Source of the DNA: Streptococcus anginosus subsp. whileyi MAS624
GTDB lineage: Bacteria > Bacillota > Bacilli > Lactobacillales > Streptococcaceae
Reading direction: 5' to 3'
Assembly (NCBI RefSeq): GCF_000478925.1
Contig: NZ_AP013072.1
Coordinates: forward strand, 2,024,501-2,088,500
DNA: 64,000 nt
This document shows, piece after piece, positions 30,227 through 39,359 of this stretch. The notes under the pieces were generated by a model, which ran no database searches, was not told where the DNA came from, and saw only the letters and a program-made list of their open reading frames with translations. How positions within the stretch are numbered: position 1 is the first letter of the stretch; each line of letters begins with the position of its first letter. The position numbers were made by a program, and so were the translations under genes.

Positions 30227-30257
30227 AATGCAGGTCATTCTTCAACCTGCACTTTTT
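30224..30257 (-). terminator. Terminator of the S66 peptidase gene
   Basis: GTGCAGGT and ACCTGCAT around a short loop, followed by TTTTGC on the minus strand, directly after the stop codon. Confidence 0.7.
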
Positions 30258-30260
30258 AAG

Positions 30261-31292
30261 TTATTTCAATTCATTCAAAAATCGAATGACTTGCTCGTTG
30301 GCATCCACTTGAGCTTTCACCCCAAAAGGAATGATTGCTCTCGGGGTAGCATGTCCAACATTTAAATTATACAAAATAGGAATATCCGTATCAATGACAC
30401 CCAGCAGGATTTGCTTGTACTCATCATAGTAGGTTTCATCCATTGGTTTTCCAACAAGTACACCATTTAAAACAGAAAAAATCCCTGTCGCCTTTAAGGC
30501 TTCTAGCATTTTTCGATATAAAATTGGTTCTGGTTTTTCCTCACTGGTTTCCAACAAAAGAATTTTTCCTGCCCACTCTGAAAGACTAGGAAAGAGCTGA
30601 TATTGTGCACACAATTCAATGGCACCTTCATATCTTTCATCAAATATCTGATAGAGCGACTCCAAACAGCCTCCTAAAATTTCCCCTTCAAATGTTGCTT
30701 TTCCTTTCAGCAATTCAAATCCCTGATTTTCATGACGAGTCCGCTTCGTTCCTAAGGCTTTTTCACTAAAATCTGTCCTTTCATCATACCAGACATTACT
30801 TGGTCTGATTTCTGAGATAGTTCCTGTTCCAATCAGTTCCTTAAAATATGACAGTGTATAAGGCAGCATTTCTTCCTCTAACTCACAAACATCAGCAAGA
30901 AATGACTGACCATAAAAAGTCTTCACTCCCAACTTATGGAGCATGAAGTGATTCATGGTAGTGTCTGAAAAACCTAAAAATACTTTCTGATTCACAACCT
31001 TTTTTAATTGGTTATCTTCAAACAAATAGGGTAGCAATCGATACGTATCATCTCCACCAATAGCACATAAAATCATATCAATTGAAGGATCTTCAAAAGC
31101 TTGAATCAAATCTTGCGCTCTCGATTTAGGATGGTCTTTCAGATAATCCATTCCCTTTTGTGCATGCTCTAAAAACGTCACTTCAAGTCCCAAGTCTTTT
31201 AAACGCTTTAATCCTAGATCAACCTCATGCCTAACGAAATTTTCTCCAATGATTCCGCTTGATAAACTGACAATTCCTACTTTCTTTATCAT
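30261..31292 (-). CDS. S66 family peptidase (LD-carboxypeptidase / MccF-like)
   Basis: 343 residues. The family triad is suggested by the serine in GFSDTT near residue 118, a glutamate in LLETSEEKPEP near 245 and the histidine in VGHATPRAIIPFG near 315. S66 includes LD-carboxypeptidases of murein recycling and MccF, which inactivates microcin C-type aminoacyl nucleotides. The N-terminal VGIVSLSSGIIGE and the GGDDTYRLLPYL segment look closer to the MccF branch. It has its own promoter (TGATATAAT) and terminator. The substrate is undecided. Confidence 0.85.
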   Translation of the reverse strand: MIKKVGIVSLSSGIIGENFVRHEVDLGLKRLKDLGLEVTFLEHAQKGMDYLKDHPKSRAQDLIQAFEDPSIDMILCAIGGDDTYRLLPYLFEDNQLKKVVNQKVFLGFSDTTMNHFMLHKLGVKTFYGQSFLADVCELEEEMLPYTLSYFKELIGTGTISEIRPSNVWYDERTDFSEKALGTKRTRHENQGFELLKGKATFEGEILGGCLESLYQIFDERYEGAIELCAQYQLFPSLSEWAGKILLLETSEEKPEPILYRKMLEALKATGIFSVLNGVLVGKPMDETYYDEYKQILLGVIDTDIPILYNLNVGHATPRAIIPFGVKAQVDANEQVIRFLNELK

Positions 31293-31323
31293 CTAATCTC
31301 CTCCCTTACTGATAATTTGAATC

Positions 31324-31332
31324 ATTATATCA
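31324..31332 (-). promoter_or_regulatory. Promoter of the S66 peptidase gene
   Basis: TGATATAAT on the minus strand, 32 bp before the start. GGGAGGAG is the ribosome site. Confidence 0.55.
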
Positions 31333-31455
31333 CAAAATACAATCAACTAAAATGCTAAATGACCAATATTCACAAAACAAAACATACTAAGATTAGTAGT
31401 GAAGAAATCTCCGACGGGAGAGAGTATGAACTGCTTTTTCTTTATGTTAAAGTAG

Positions 31456-31521
31456 AGGTGTCTTGTTAAGTCGAGGGTCTTTTTGACGCTAGACGTCGTA
31501 CACAAAACTGGCAAGACACCT
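31456..31521 (+). ncRNA. Hairpin in the IS110 left end, possible bridge-RNA fossil
   Basis: AGGTGTCTTG and CAAGACACCT form a perfect 10-bp stem closing a 46-nt loop, upstream of the transposase start. The loop contains GACGCTAGACGTCGT. A near copy, GACGCTTGACGTCGT, follows at 31553-31567. In IS110-group elements the left non-coding end encodes the bridge RNA, which pairs with donor and target. The position fits, but function is inferred. Confidence 0.4.
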
Positions 31522-31623
31522 GTTTTATCAGAATGTTATCAAAGTATGTGGGACGCTTGACGTCGTGTATTGAAAACGACATCACTAAAACAAGGTATCA
31601 TTCAAGACAAAGAGGGAATTATC

Positions 31624-32825
31624 ATGCGGACTGTGTTTGGAATTGATGTGAGCAAGGCAAGTTCAGAGGTGGCTATTTTAGTCAACAGTGAGACGGTTCA
31701 TGGCTACACCATACCCAACGATACCATTGGATTTGCACGTCTCTTGAGCGATTTAAAAACCATTCAACACCCTGAAATCATCTTTGAGGCACTGGGGTCT
31801 ATTCGCGTCGGCTCCAAGCTTTTCTGGAGGAAAATGGCTACACTTATACACGGCTCAATCCTCTGGAAGCTAAGAAGCAATTGGATAGCCTGCGAGTTCG
31901 TAAAACGGATAAGATTGACGCTGAAAAACTAGTACAATCTCAATTTGTGCTCAATCGTAAGCCAACCCATGTTCAAGAGGAGGTTTATCAAGACTTGCGA
32001 GATTTGAGTCGCTTCTATCAAAATCTGACAGAGGATACCGTTCGTACTAAGAACCGCTTCACAAAGTACTGCAAGTGACCTTCCCAGAAATAGAGTCTAT
32101 TTTATCAGCGCCAACAGGTGAACAATACTGGCAGCTGGTGAGGGCATTCCCAAGTAAAGCTTTCGCCCGGGAGATGTCTGAGATGGAACTGACTGCCATC
32201 ATTCGGCAGTCTACAGCCAAACGCATCTCTGACAAGCGTGTCGCTTATCTGGTGGGGAAACTCATTGAACTAGCCAAACAGTCTTATTGTGCTACCAAGA
32301 AAACCTCTCCAATGATCGAAGAGGTTCGTTACTATGCAGGAGAACTCCAACGATTGACCGAACGCAGACAGACTATCTTAGACAAAATGGTAGAGCTGGC
32401 CAAACCTCTACCAGAATACGAGATTCGTTCTCTCCATCCCTGGTATCGCTGAAACAACAGCCACCTCTATCATAGGCGAATTAGGAGATATTCGCCGTTT
32501 TCAGTCTGCCAATCAAATCAACGCCTTTATTGGAATTGATCTCAGACACTACGAATCTGAAAACTTTCTGGCTTAAGAACACATCACCAAACGGGGCAAT
32601 CCTCATGCCAGAAAAATTCTCTTCAAGACCATTCACAACATTGCTTCGGTCAGTCATACCAAGCCCTATCATATTGCGGACTTTTATGAGAAACGAAAAA
32701 GACAATCGCAGACGACTTCAACTAAGCCTCATACGATTGCCTCAATGCATCGCCTCATAAGGACAATGTATTACCTCATTACGCATAACAAACTTTACGA
32801 TTACACTTTAACCCAAAATCATTAA
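31624..32825 (+). pseudogene. IS110-family transposase, frameshifted
   Basis: Reads MRTVFGIDVSKASSEVAI, the first catalytic Asp of the DEDD domain, but loses frame near 31792. There a missing base breaks FEA-TGVYSRRLQAFLEENG. It loses frame again near 32051 (KNR-LHKVLQVTFPEI) and near 32428 (EI-VLSIPGIAETTATSI). A TAA replaces a codon at 32575. Restoring these gives about 400 residues with both the N-terminal DEDD domain and the C-terminal Transposase_20 part, ending HNKLYDYTLTQNH. Confidence 0.85.
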
Positions 32826-33057
32826 AGCCGTCTATGCATTATCATTGTAACACCTTACAAAAAATTTCGCTAGGTATGATGTTGATTTTGTGTACTCTTT
32901 TTCCAATCAAAAGAGCCAAAAAGGGCTAGGATAAACTATTAAAATCAAATCAATCATCAATTCTTTGACTGAAAAACATTGAATTGCTTGACAAATGGTA
33001 GAAAAATAACTCCATAATCTCTGCAGTGGTGTTACCCACTACAGAAATTATAGAGCC
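32826..33057. other. Gap after the IS110 remnant
   Basis: AT-rich, no gene. It presumably contains the right end of the element. A small inverted repeat, CTGCAGTGG/CCACTACAG, lies at 33021-33044. Confidence 0.5.
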
Positions 33058-33092
33058 AAAAAAGTTTGGAACTCCCCATCCCAAACTTTTTT
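33058..33092 (-). terminator. dinB terminator
   Basis: AAAAAAGTTTGG and CCAAACTTTTTT form a perfect 12-bp stem that overlaps the dinB stop codon. Confidence 0.8.
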
Positions 33093-34158
33093 ACATCCCA
33101 AATCCTGTTACTGTCACTCCTAAAAGACGCACACCTTTTGTCTGCTCGTCCAAGCTATCATAAATCTCATGTGCAATGCGCTCAATCTGCTCCGCATCTT
33201 GCGTTCTTGTCGCTAAGCTATGCCTTTTTGTCAATGTTGAAAAATCCGCATAGCGAATCTTCAGAACAATCGTCCTACCAGATTTTCCATGCTTTTTTAA
33301 ACTACGAGCTACCTTTTGTGATAAAAGGGTCAGCTCCTTTTTTATGTCGTCTTCGTTATGGAGCAATTTCCCATAAGTTCTTTCCTTGCCGATAGACTTA
33401 CGAATACGGTTGACTTTTACTGGTGAATTGCTGATTCCTCTTGCTTTGCGATAAAGGTCAAATCCAAATCGACCAAACAAGTCAATCAAGGTCATCTCAG
33501 GAATTTCTAATAAATCTGCTCCTGTATAAACGCCCATATCATGCAGCTTTTCCACCGTCTTTTTTCCAACACCGTAAAACTTTGCCACATCCATTTGAGA
33601 GAGAAAAGATTCTGCTTCTTCTGGCAAAACAACTGTCAAGCCGTGAGGCTTTTCATAGTCACTAGCCATTTTTGCCAAAAATTTATTGTAGGACACACCA
33701 GCTGAACCGGTCAAATGAAGCTCTGTCCATATCTCGTGCTGGATTAGCTTGGCTATCTTGACAGCAGATTTCATACCCAGCTTATTTTTGGTTACGTCCA
33801 GATAGGCTTCATCAATACTGATTGGCTCAATCACATCTGTATATCGTTTAAAAATGGCTCGAATTTGCTGGCTGACTGCCTGATATTTTTCATAATTTCC
33901 CGAAATGAAAATCGCCTGTGGACAACGCTCATAAGCTTCTTTGGAGCTCATAGCTGAGTGAACACCAAACTTTCGTGCCTCATAATTGCAAGTCGAAACA
34001 ACGCCTCGTCCGCCTGTCAAGCGAGGGTCAGCTCCGATGATGACCGGTTTGCCTTTTAGTGCTGGGTTGTCTCTTTCTTCTACGGAGGCAAAAAAGGCAT
34101 CCATATCAATGTGAATGATTTTCCGAGATGTATCATTGATTAAGGGAAAAATTAACAT
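33091..34158 (-). CDS. dinB: DNA polymerase IV
   Basis: Y-family translesion polymerase, 355 residues from the ATG at 34158 ([22 protein letters not shown]). AAAGGAG precedes this ATG and homologues start here. The ATG at 34203 would add 15 unrelated residues. Catalytic acids are in [12 protein letters not shown] near residue 20 and SIDEAYLD near residue 115. The steric-gate region and the HhH segment ([20 protein letters not shown]) follow. The C-terminus lacks a clear QL-[SD]-LF clamp-binding peptide and ends [11 protein letters not shown], as in pneumococcal DinB. Confidence 0.95.
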   Translation of the reverse strand: MLIFPLINDTSRKIIHIDMDAFFASVEERDNPALKGKPVIIGADPRLTGGRGVVSTCNYEARKFGVHSAMSSKEAYERCPQAIFISGNYEKYQAVSQQIRAIFKRYTDVIEPISIDEAYLDVTKNKLGMKSAVKIAKLIQHEIWTELHLTGSAGVSYNKFLAKMASDYEKPHGLTVVLPEEAESFLSQMDVAKFYGVGKKTVEKLHDMGVYTGADLLEIPEMTLIDLFGRFGFDLYRKARGISNSPVKVNRIRKSIGKERTYGKLLHNEDDIKKELTLLSQKVARSLKKHGKSGRTIVLKIRYADFSTLTKRHSLATRTQDAEQIERIAHEIYDSLDEQTKGVRLLGVTVTGFGM

Positions 34159-34194
34159 CAATACGGCTCCTTTCTTGACTCTGTTCTTTCTTCC

Positions 34195-34222
34195 ATTATA
34201 CAATTTTTATCATTTTTTCCAA
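34195..34222 (-). promoter_or_regulatory. dinB promoter
   Basis: TTGGAA, 16 bp, TATAAT on the minus strand, 37 bp before the start. No SOS-type operator is seen. Confidence 0.5.
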
Positions 34223-34323
34223 AATATTTGAAAATATGCTGATTTTTTCAAAAATATAATACAATTTACGCTAGTTTTTAAATCTGTATTATAAAAGAAA
34301 GTGCTTTTATAACGAGATTCCAT

Positions 34324-34352
34324 TTGTGGAAACGATTACTATATGATATACT
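34324..34352 (+). promoter_or_regulatory. pflB promoter
   Basis: TTGTGG, 17 bp, TATACT with a TGA extension. The start should lie near 34359, about 48 nt before the ATG. Confidence 0.55.
34326..34341 (+). promoter_or_regulatory. Catabolite-responsive (cre-like) site over the pflB -35
   Basis: GTGGAAACGATTACTA matches 14 of 16 positions of the CcpA-binding consensus WTGNAARCGNWWWCAW. It overlaps the -35 of the pflB promoter, a position where CcpA would repress. In related streptococci pfl is under CcpA and low-sugar control. Confidence 0.45.
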
Positions 34353-34406
34353 TATTTTATAAATGTAACAGATTTGTGTTGCTAGAAAGATACAAGAGGA
34401 AAAAAC

Positions 34407-36722
34407 ATGGTTGTTAAAACTGTTGTCGAAGCACAGGATATTTTTGACAAAGCCTGGGAAGGCTTCAAAGGGGAAGATTGGCGCGAAAAAGCTAGCGTAT
34501 CTCGTTTTGTACAAGCAAACTACACTCCTTATGACGGAGATGAAAGTTTCTTAGCTGGTCCAACTGAACGCTCTCTTCACATTAAAAAAATTATCGAAGA
34601 TACAAAAGCACATTATGAAGAAACACGTTTCCCAATGGATACACGTGCTACTTCAATCGCTGATATTCCAGCTGGATATATTGACAAAGATAATGAATTG
34701 ATTTATGGTATCCAAAATGATGAATTATTTAAGTTGAATTTCATGCCAAAAGGTGGTATCCGTATGGCGGAAACTGCTTTGAAGGAACATGGCTATGAAC
34801 CAGATCCTAAGATGCATGAAATCTTCACAAAATACGTAACAACTGTAAATGACGGTATTTTCCGTGCCTACACAACAAATATCCGTCGTGCACGTCACGC
34901 ACACACTGTAACAGGTTTGCCAGATGCTTATTCACGTGGACGTATCATTGGTGTTTACGCACGTCTTGCTCTTTACGGTGCAGATTACTTGATGGCAGAA
35001 AAAGTTGAAGATTGGAATGCTTTAACTGAAATTGACGAAGAAACAATCCGTCTCCGCGAAGAAATCAACCTTCAATACCAATCATTGAAAGAAGTTGTTC
35101 GTCTAGGTGACCTTTATGGTCTTGATGTTCGCAGACCTGCTATGAATGTAAAAGAAGCTATTCAATGGGTGAATATCGCTTTCATGGCTGTCTGCCGTGT
35201 CGTAAATGGTGCCGCTACTTCACTTGGACGTGTTCCAATCGTTCTTGACATTTATGCAGATCGTGACTTGGCCCGTGGTACTTTCACAGAATCAGAAATC
35301 CAAGAATTTGTTGATGACTTTGTCTTGAAACTTCGTACTGTGAAATTTGCTCGTACAAAAGCTTATGACGAATTGTATTCAGGTGACCCAACTTTCATCA
35401 CAACTTCTATGGCTGGTATGGGAAATGATGGTCGTCACCGTGTGACAAAAATGGATTACCGTTTCTTGAACACACTTGACAATATCGGTAACTCACCAGA
35501 GCCAAACTTGACTGTTCTCTGGACAGATAAATTACCATACACTTTCCGTCATTACTGCATGCACATGAGTCACAAACATTCTTCTATCCAATACGAAGGT
35601 GTAACGACAATGGCAAAAGACGGCTATGGCGAAATGAGCTGTATCTCTTGCTGTGTGTCACCACTTGACCCAGAAAATGAAGAACAACGCCACAACATCC
35701 AATACTTCGGTGCTCGTGTAAACGTCCTTAAAGCTCTCTTGACTGGTTTGAACGGTGGTTACGACGATGTTCACAAAGACTACAAAGTATTTGATATTGA
35801 CCCTATCCGCGACGAAGTACTTGAATTTGAATCTGTTAAGGCAAACTTTGAAAAATCACTTGATTGGTTGACAGACACTTATGTAGATGCTTTGAACATC
35901 ATTCACTACATGACAGACAAGTACAACTACGAAGCTGTTCAAATGGCCTTTTTGCCTACACATCAACGTGCTAACATGGGATTTGGTATCTGTGGATTTG
36001 CCAATACTGTTGATACATTAGCTGCTATTAAGTATGCGACAGTCAAACCAATCCGTGACGAAAATGGTTATATCTACGACTACGAAACTACTGGCGAATA
36101 CCCACGTTGGGGTGAAGACGATCCTCGCTCAAACGAATTGGCCGAATGGTTGATTGAAGCCTACACAACTCGTCTTCGTAGCCACAGACTTTACAAGAAC
36201 GCTGAGGCAACTGTATCACTCTTGACGATCACTTCAAACGTTGCTTACTCTAAACAAACTGGTAACTCACCGGTCCACAAAGGGGTATACCTCAACGAAG
36301 ATGGTTCAGTGAACTTATCTAAATTGGAATTTTTCTCACCAGGTGCGAACCCATCTAACAAAGCTCGTGGTGGTTGGTTGCAAAACCTCAACTCACTAGC
36401 CAGCCTTGACTTTGGCTATGCAGCAGATGGTATCTCTCTCACTACACAAGTTTCACCTCGTGCTCTTGGTAAGACTCGTGAAGAACAAGTGGATAACTTG
36501 GTCACAATTCTTGACGGTTACTTTGAAAATGGAGGACAACACGTCAACTTGAACGTTATGGATCTTAAAGATGTCTATGATAAGATTATGAATGGTGAAG
36601 ATGTTATCGTTCGTATCTCAGGTTACTGTGTCAATACCAAATACCTTACTAAAGAACAAAAAACTGAATTGACTCAACGTGTCTTCCACGAAGTGCTTTC
36701 AATGGATGACGCCCTTAGCTAA
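34407..36722 (+). CDS. pflB: Formate C-acetyltransferase (pyruvate formate-lyase)
   Basis: 771-residue glycyl-radical enzyme that splits pyruvate with CoA into acetyl-CoA and formate during anaerobic mixed-acid fermentation. The catalytic cysteine pair is in [12 protein letters not shown] near residues 410-415. The radical glycine is G739 in RISGYCVN. The GAGGAAAA ribosome site and the ATG at 34407 fit. The activase gene pflA is not in this window. It is a single-gene unit with a strong terminator. Confidence 0.97.
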   Translation: MVVKTVVEAQDIFDKAWEGFKGEDWREKASVSRFVQANYTPYDGDESFLAGPTERSLHIKKIIEDTKAHYEETRFPMDTRATSIADIPAGYIDKDNELIYGIQNDELFKLNFMPKGGIRMAETALKEHGYEPDPKMHEIFTKYVTTVNDGIFRAYTTNIRRARHAHTVTGLPDAYSRGRIIGVYARLALYGADYLMAEKVEDWNALTEIDEETIRLREEINLQYQSLKEVVRLGDLYGLDVRRPAMNVKEAIQWVNIAFMAVCRVVNGAATSLGRVPIVLDIYADRDLARGTFTESEIQEFVDDFVLKLRTVKFARTKAYDELYSGDPTFITTSMAGMGNDGRHRVTKMDYRFLNTLDNIGNSPEPNLTVLWTDKLPYTFRHYCMHMSHKHSSIQYEGVTTMAKDGYGEMSCISCCVSPLDPENEEQRHNIQYFGARVNVLKALLTGLNGGYDDVHKDYKVFDIDPIRDEVLEFESVKANFEKSLDWLTDTYVDALNIIHYMTDKYNYEAVQMAFLPTHQRANMGFGICGFANTVDTLAAIKYATVKPIRDENGYIYDYETTGEYPRWGEDDPRSNELAEWLIEAYTTRLRSHRLYKNAEATVSLLTITSNVAYSKQTGNSPVHKGVYLNEDGSVNLSKLEFFSPGANPSNKARGGWLQNLNSLASLDFGYAADGISLTTQVSPRALGKTREEQVDNLVTILDGYFENGGQHVNLNVMDLKDVYDKIMNGEDVIVRISGYCVNTKYLTKEQKTELTQRVFHEVLSMDDALS

Positions 36723-36738
36723 TTCAATTCTATTCTCA

Positions 36739-36777
36739 AAAACCAGTTGGAAATTCCAGCTGGTTTTCTTCTTTTTT
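36739..36777 (+). terminator. pflB terminator
   Basis: AAACCAGTTGGAA and TTCCAGCTGGTTT form a stem of 13 bp with one wobble, followed by TCTTCTTTTTT. Confidence 0.8.
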
Positions 36778-36778
36778 A

Positions 36779-36787
36779 TGCTATAAT
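36779..36787 (+). promoter_or_regulatory. Promoter of the threonine/serine exporter pair
   Basis: TGCTATAAT, 36 bp before the ATG at 36823. It follows immediately on the pflB terminator. Confidence 0.55.
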
Positions 36788-36822
36788 AGAGATATTGTTA
36801 GTTAAAAGAAAAGGGTGTAAAA

Positions 36823-37599
36823 ATGGTGGAGAAAAGAGATGTAGAAAGGGAAGGCAAATTTAATCTAACTGTTGATGTCCTGATGTTAGCAGGTACGCTT
36901 CTGCTTCAAAGTGGTTCTGAAATTTATCGGGTTGAAGATACCATGATTCGGATTGCTCATTCTCAAGGAATTATGGATTGTAATGCACTCGCAATGCCAG
37001 TTGCCATTTTCTTTTCAATTGAAAACACCAATATTTCGCGTATGAAACGGATTACTCACTCAAATTATAATATTGAAAAAGTATGTGATGTCAACCAAGT
37101 ATCGCGTGAACTGGTTAGTGGGGACATCAGTCTTGAAGATGCTTTTGAGAAATTAACTCAGCTAAAAAAGAAAAAAACACCTTACACAAACAGGCAACTG
37201 ACACTTGCTGCTGCTATTAGTGCTCCTTTTTTCTCTATCATGTTTGGTGGCAATCTCTATGATGCACTCGGAGCTGCTCTTGCGACCTTCTTTGGCTTTG
37301 CCTTTTCTCTTTCGGTCAATAAATACGTGCGCATTCCTTTTGTCACAGCTTTTGCAGGAGCTTTTATTTTTGGTCTGCTGGCACAGATCTGGGCACGCTA
37401 TTCTAGTTTTCCTTCCAGTGCGGACTTAATCATCGCTGGTGCTGTCATGCCTTTTGTTCCCGGTATTGCTCTGACCAATGCCGTACGTGATTTGATGACC
37501 AATCATCTCAATTCTGGTATGAGCAAAATTTTTGAAACACTGTTAATTACTCTGGCACTCGGAGCTGGCACTTCCGTAGCTCTCGTCTTAATGAAATAA
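36823..37599 (+). CDS. Threonine/serine exporter, ThrE N-terminal-type subunit
   Basis: 258 residues of the DUF1212 (ThrE) family. The soluble N-terminus has the family signature GTLLLQSGSEIYRVEDTMIRIA and NALAMPVAIFFSIEN. Five membrane helices follow from about residue 125. In Corynebacterium ThrE is one polypeptide. In streptococci it is split into this subunit and a small partner encoded next. The pair is expected to export threonine and serine, but the substrate is inferred from the family. Confidence 0.85.
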   Translation: MVEKRDVEREGKFNLTVDVLMLAGTLLLQSGSEIYRVEDTMIRIAHSQGIMDCNALAMPVAIFFSIENTNISRMKRITHSNYNIEKVCDVNQVSRELVSGDISLEDAFEKLTQLKKKKTPYTNRQLTLAAAISAPFFSIMFGGNLYDALGAALATFFGFAFSLSVNKYVRIPFVTAFAGAFIFGLLAQIWARYSSFPSSADLIIAGAVMPFVPGIALTNAVRDLMTNHLNSGMSKIFETLLITLALGAGTSVALVLMK

Positions 37600-37611
37600 A
37601 AGGTGAATCCA

Positions 37612-38052
37612 TTGACTGTCTTATTACAAGCTGCAGCAAGTTTTCTTGCAATTGTAATGTTCTTAATCGTTTTAAATGTTCAAAAAAGCATGCTCATTCC
37701 AGGAGGAGTTCTTGGAATGTTTATCTGGCTTTTGTATTATGTGCTAAAAGGTCCGACAAATGTCATCATTGCTACATTCATTGCAGCCATTATCGGGTCT
37801 TGCATTAGTCAAGTTTTGAGCATTCTTTATAAAACCCCTGCTGTCGTCTTTATCTTAGCCATTTTAGCTCCATTGGTTCCGGGCTATCTTTCTTATCGTA
37901 CAACGGCCTTTTTTGTCACTGGAGATTATAGTCATGCTATGGTTAATGCTACCTTGGTAGTGATTTTAGCCTTGGTCATTTCAATTGGAATGGCAAGTGG
38001 CACGGTGGTGCTCAGACTCTACCATTATCTGCAAAAGCATCGCTCCTCATAA
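37612..38052 (+). CDS. Threonine/serine exporter, ThrE C-terminal-type subunit
   Basis: 146 residues, almost all membrane: about five helices (DUF3815/ThrE_2). It follows the first subunit after about a dozen bases. I prefer the TTG at 37612 because AGGTG lies 6 bases before it. The GTG at 37603 is itself inside that ribosome site but cannot be excluded. Confidence 0.8.
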   Translation: MTVLLQAAASFLAIVMFLIVLNVQKSMLIPGGVLGMFIWLLYYVLKGPTNVIIATFIAAIIGSCISQVLSILYKTPAVVFILAILAPLVPGYLSYRTTAFFVTGDYSHAMVNATLVVILALVISIGMASGTVVLRLYHYLQKHRSS

Positions 38053-38078
38053 TTCGACATAACTCCTGAAAATGTCCC

Positions 38079-38108
38079 AAGTCTTTCTTTTCGTAAGAGG
38101 GCTTTTTT
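38079..38108 (+). terminator. Terminator of the exporter pair
   Basis: AAGTCTTTCTT and AAGAGGGCTT pair with two wobbles and are followed by TTTT. Confidence 0.55.
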
Positions 38109-38128
38109 CTCAGTTTCTACCTTAATTA

Positions 38129-38137
38129 TGATAAAAT
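38129..38137 (+). promoter_or_regulatory. mvaS-mvaA promoter (extended -10)
   Basis: TGATAAAAT, about 49 bp before the mvaS start. No clear -35. Confidence 0.5.
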
Positions 38138-38185
38138 GGAATAGAATAAGTTTGGTATCAAACCGAAAAATATATAGAGGTAATG

Positions 38186-39358
38186 ATGAACATTGGAATT
38201 GATAAAATTGGCTTTGCGACAGCCAATTACGTATTAAAATTAGAAAATTTGGCAGAAGCGCGTAACATTGACCCGGAAAAACTAAGCAAGGGACTTTTAC
38301 TAAAAGAAATCAGTGTTGCTCCAGTCACAGAAGATATTGTAACCATGGGAGCGAGTGCAGCAGTATCTATTTTAACCGAAGAAGATAAACAGGCTATTGA
38401 CATGGTGATTGTGGCCAGTGAATCTGGAATTGACCAAAGCAAGGCTTCTGCTGTTTTTATTCATGGTTTGCTTGGAATTCAGCCATTTGCGCGTAGTTTT
38501 GAAATGAAAGAAGCATGCTATAGTGCTACTGCCGCACTGGATTATGCAAAACTACACGTTGAAAAACATCCAGACTCAAAGGTCTTGGTCATCGCTAGTG
38601 ACATTGCCAAATACGGGATTGGAACACCGGGCGAGCCAACACAAGGCGCTGGTTCGATAGCTATGCTCATCACTAGTCATCCACGAATTCTAGCCTTCAA
38701 TGAGGACAATGTCGCTCAAACACGAGACATCATGGACTTTTGGCGACCAAACTATTCGACAACGCCGTTTGTCAATGGCATGTATTCTACGCAACAGTAT
38801 TTAGATAGTCTAAAAACAACTTGGGCAGAGTACCTAAGACGCAATCAAGTCTCTTTGAAAGATTTTGCAGCAGTTTGTTTTCACTTACCTTATCCAAAGC
38901 TAGCTTTAAAAGGTATGCGGAAAATCATGGATAAGACATTGCCAATTGAGCAGCAAGAGCAACTACAAGTAAATTTCGATCAATCCATTCTTTACAGCCA
39001 AAAAGTAGGTAACATTTATACTGGTTCCCTCTTTTTGGGTCTCCTTTCCCTGCTTGAAAATAGTACGACACTCAAAGCAGGTGACCGCATTGCGCTCTTT
39101 AGCTACGGAAGCGGAGCTGTATCAGAAATCTTTAGTGGGCAGCTCGTAGCAGGCTTTGAGCAACAGCTTGAAACCAATCGTATGGAAAAACTTGACAGCC
39201 GCACGCCTCTGAGCATTCTAGATTATGAGAAGGTATTTTTTGAAGAAGCAAAACTAGATGAAAATGGCTCTGCTAACTTCACAGGCTATGAAAATCAAGA
39301 CTTTGCCTTAGCAAAAATCGTAGAACACCAACGTACATACATCAAGGTGGAAAAATAA
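38186..39358 (+). CDS. mvaS: Hydroxymethylglutaryl-CoA synthase
   Basis: 390 residues. It condenses acetyl-CoA and acetoacetyl-CoA to HMG-CoA, entering the mevalonate pathway. The catalytic cysteine is C111 in MKEACYSATAAL, the same number as in characterised enterococcal MvaS when the second ATG (38186) is used. That ATG also has the better spacing from AGAGG than the first at 38183. Other active-site regions are HLPYPKLALKG and NIYTGSLFLGLLS. mvaA follows after one base. Confidence 0.95.
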   Translation: MNIGIDKIGFATANYVLKLENLAEARNIDPEKLSKGLLLKEISVAPVTEDIVTMGASAAVSILTEEDKQAIDMVIVASESGIDQSKASAVFIHGLLGIQPFARSFEMKEACYSATAALDYAKLHVEKHPDSKVLVIASDIAKYGIGTPGEPTQGAGSIAMLITSHPRILAFNEDNVAQTRDIMDFWRPNYSTTPFVNGMYSTQQYLDSLKTTWAEYLRRNQVSLKDFAAVCFHLPYPKLALKGMRKIMDKTLPIEQQEQLQVNFDQSILYSQKVGNIYTGSLFLGLLSLLENSTTLKAGDRIALFSYGSGAVSEIFSGQLVAGFEQQLETNRMEKLDSRTPLSILDYEKVFFEEAKLDENGSANFTGYENQDFALAKIVEHQRTYIKVEK

Positions 39359-39359
39359 T

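Larger units (their letters stand above)
31430..32870 (+). mobile_element. Decayed IS110-family insertion element
   Basis: Contains a broken DEDD/IS110-type transposase (31624-32825) and a structured left non-coding region. IS110 elements usually lack terminal inverted repeats, so the exact ends cannot be set by eye; the limits given are estimates. The element is inactive, since its transposase has three frameshifts and one nonsense codon. Confidence 0.7.

Noticed and set aside
32075..32475. Separate small genes in the IS110 region
   Set aside because: The three overlapping frames are pieces of one transposase broken by frameshifts; together they rebuild a continuous family sequence.
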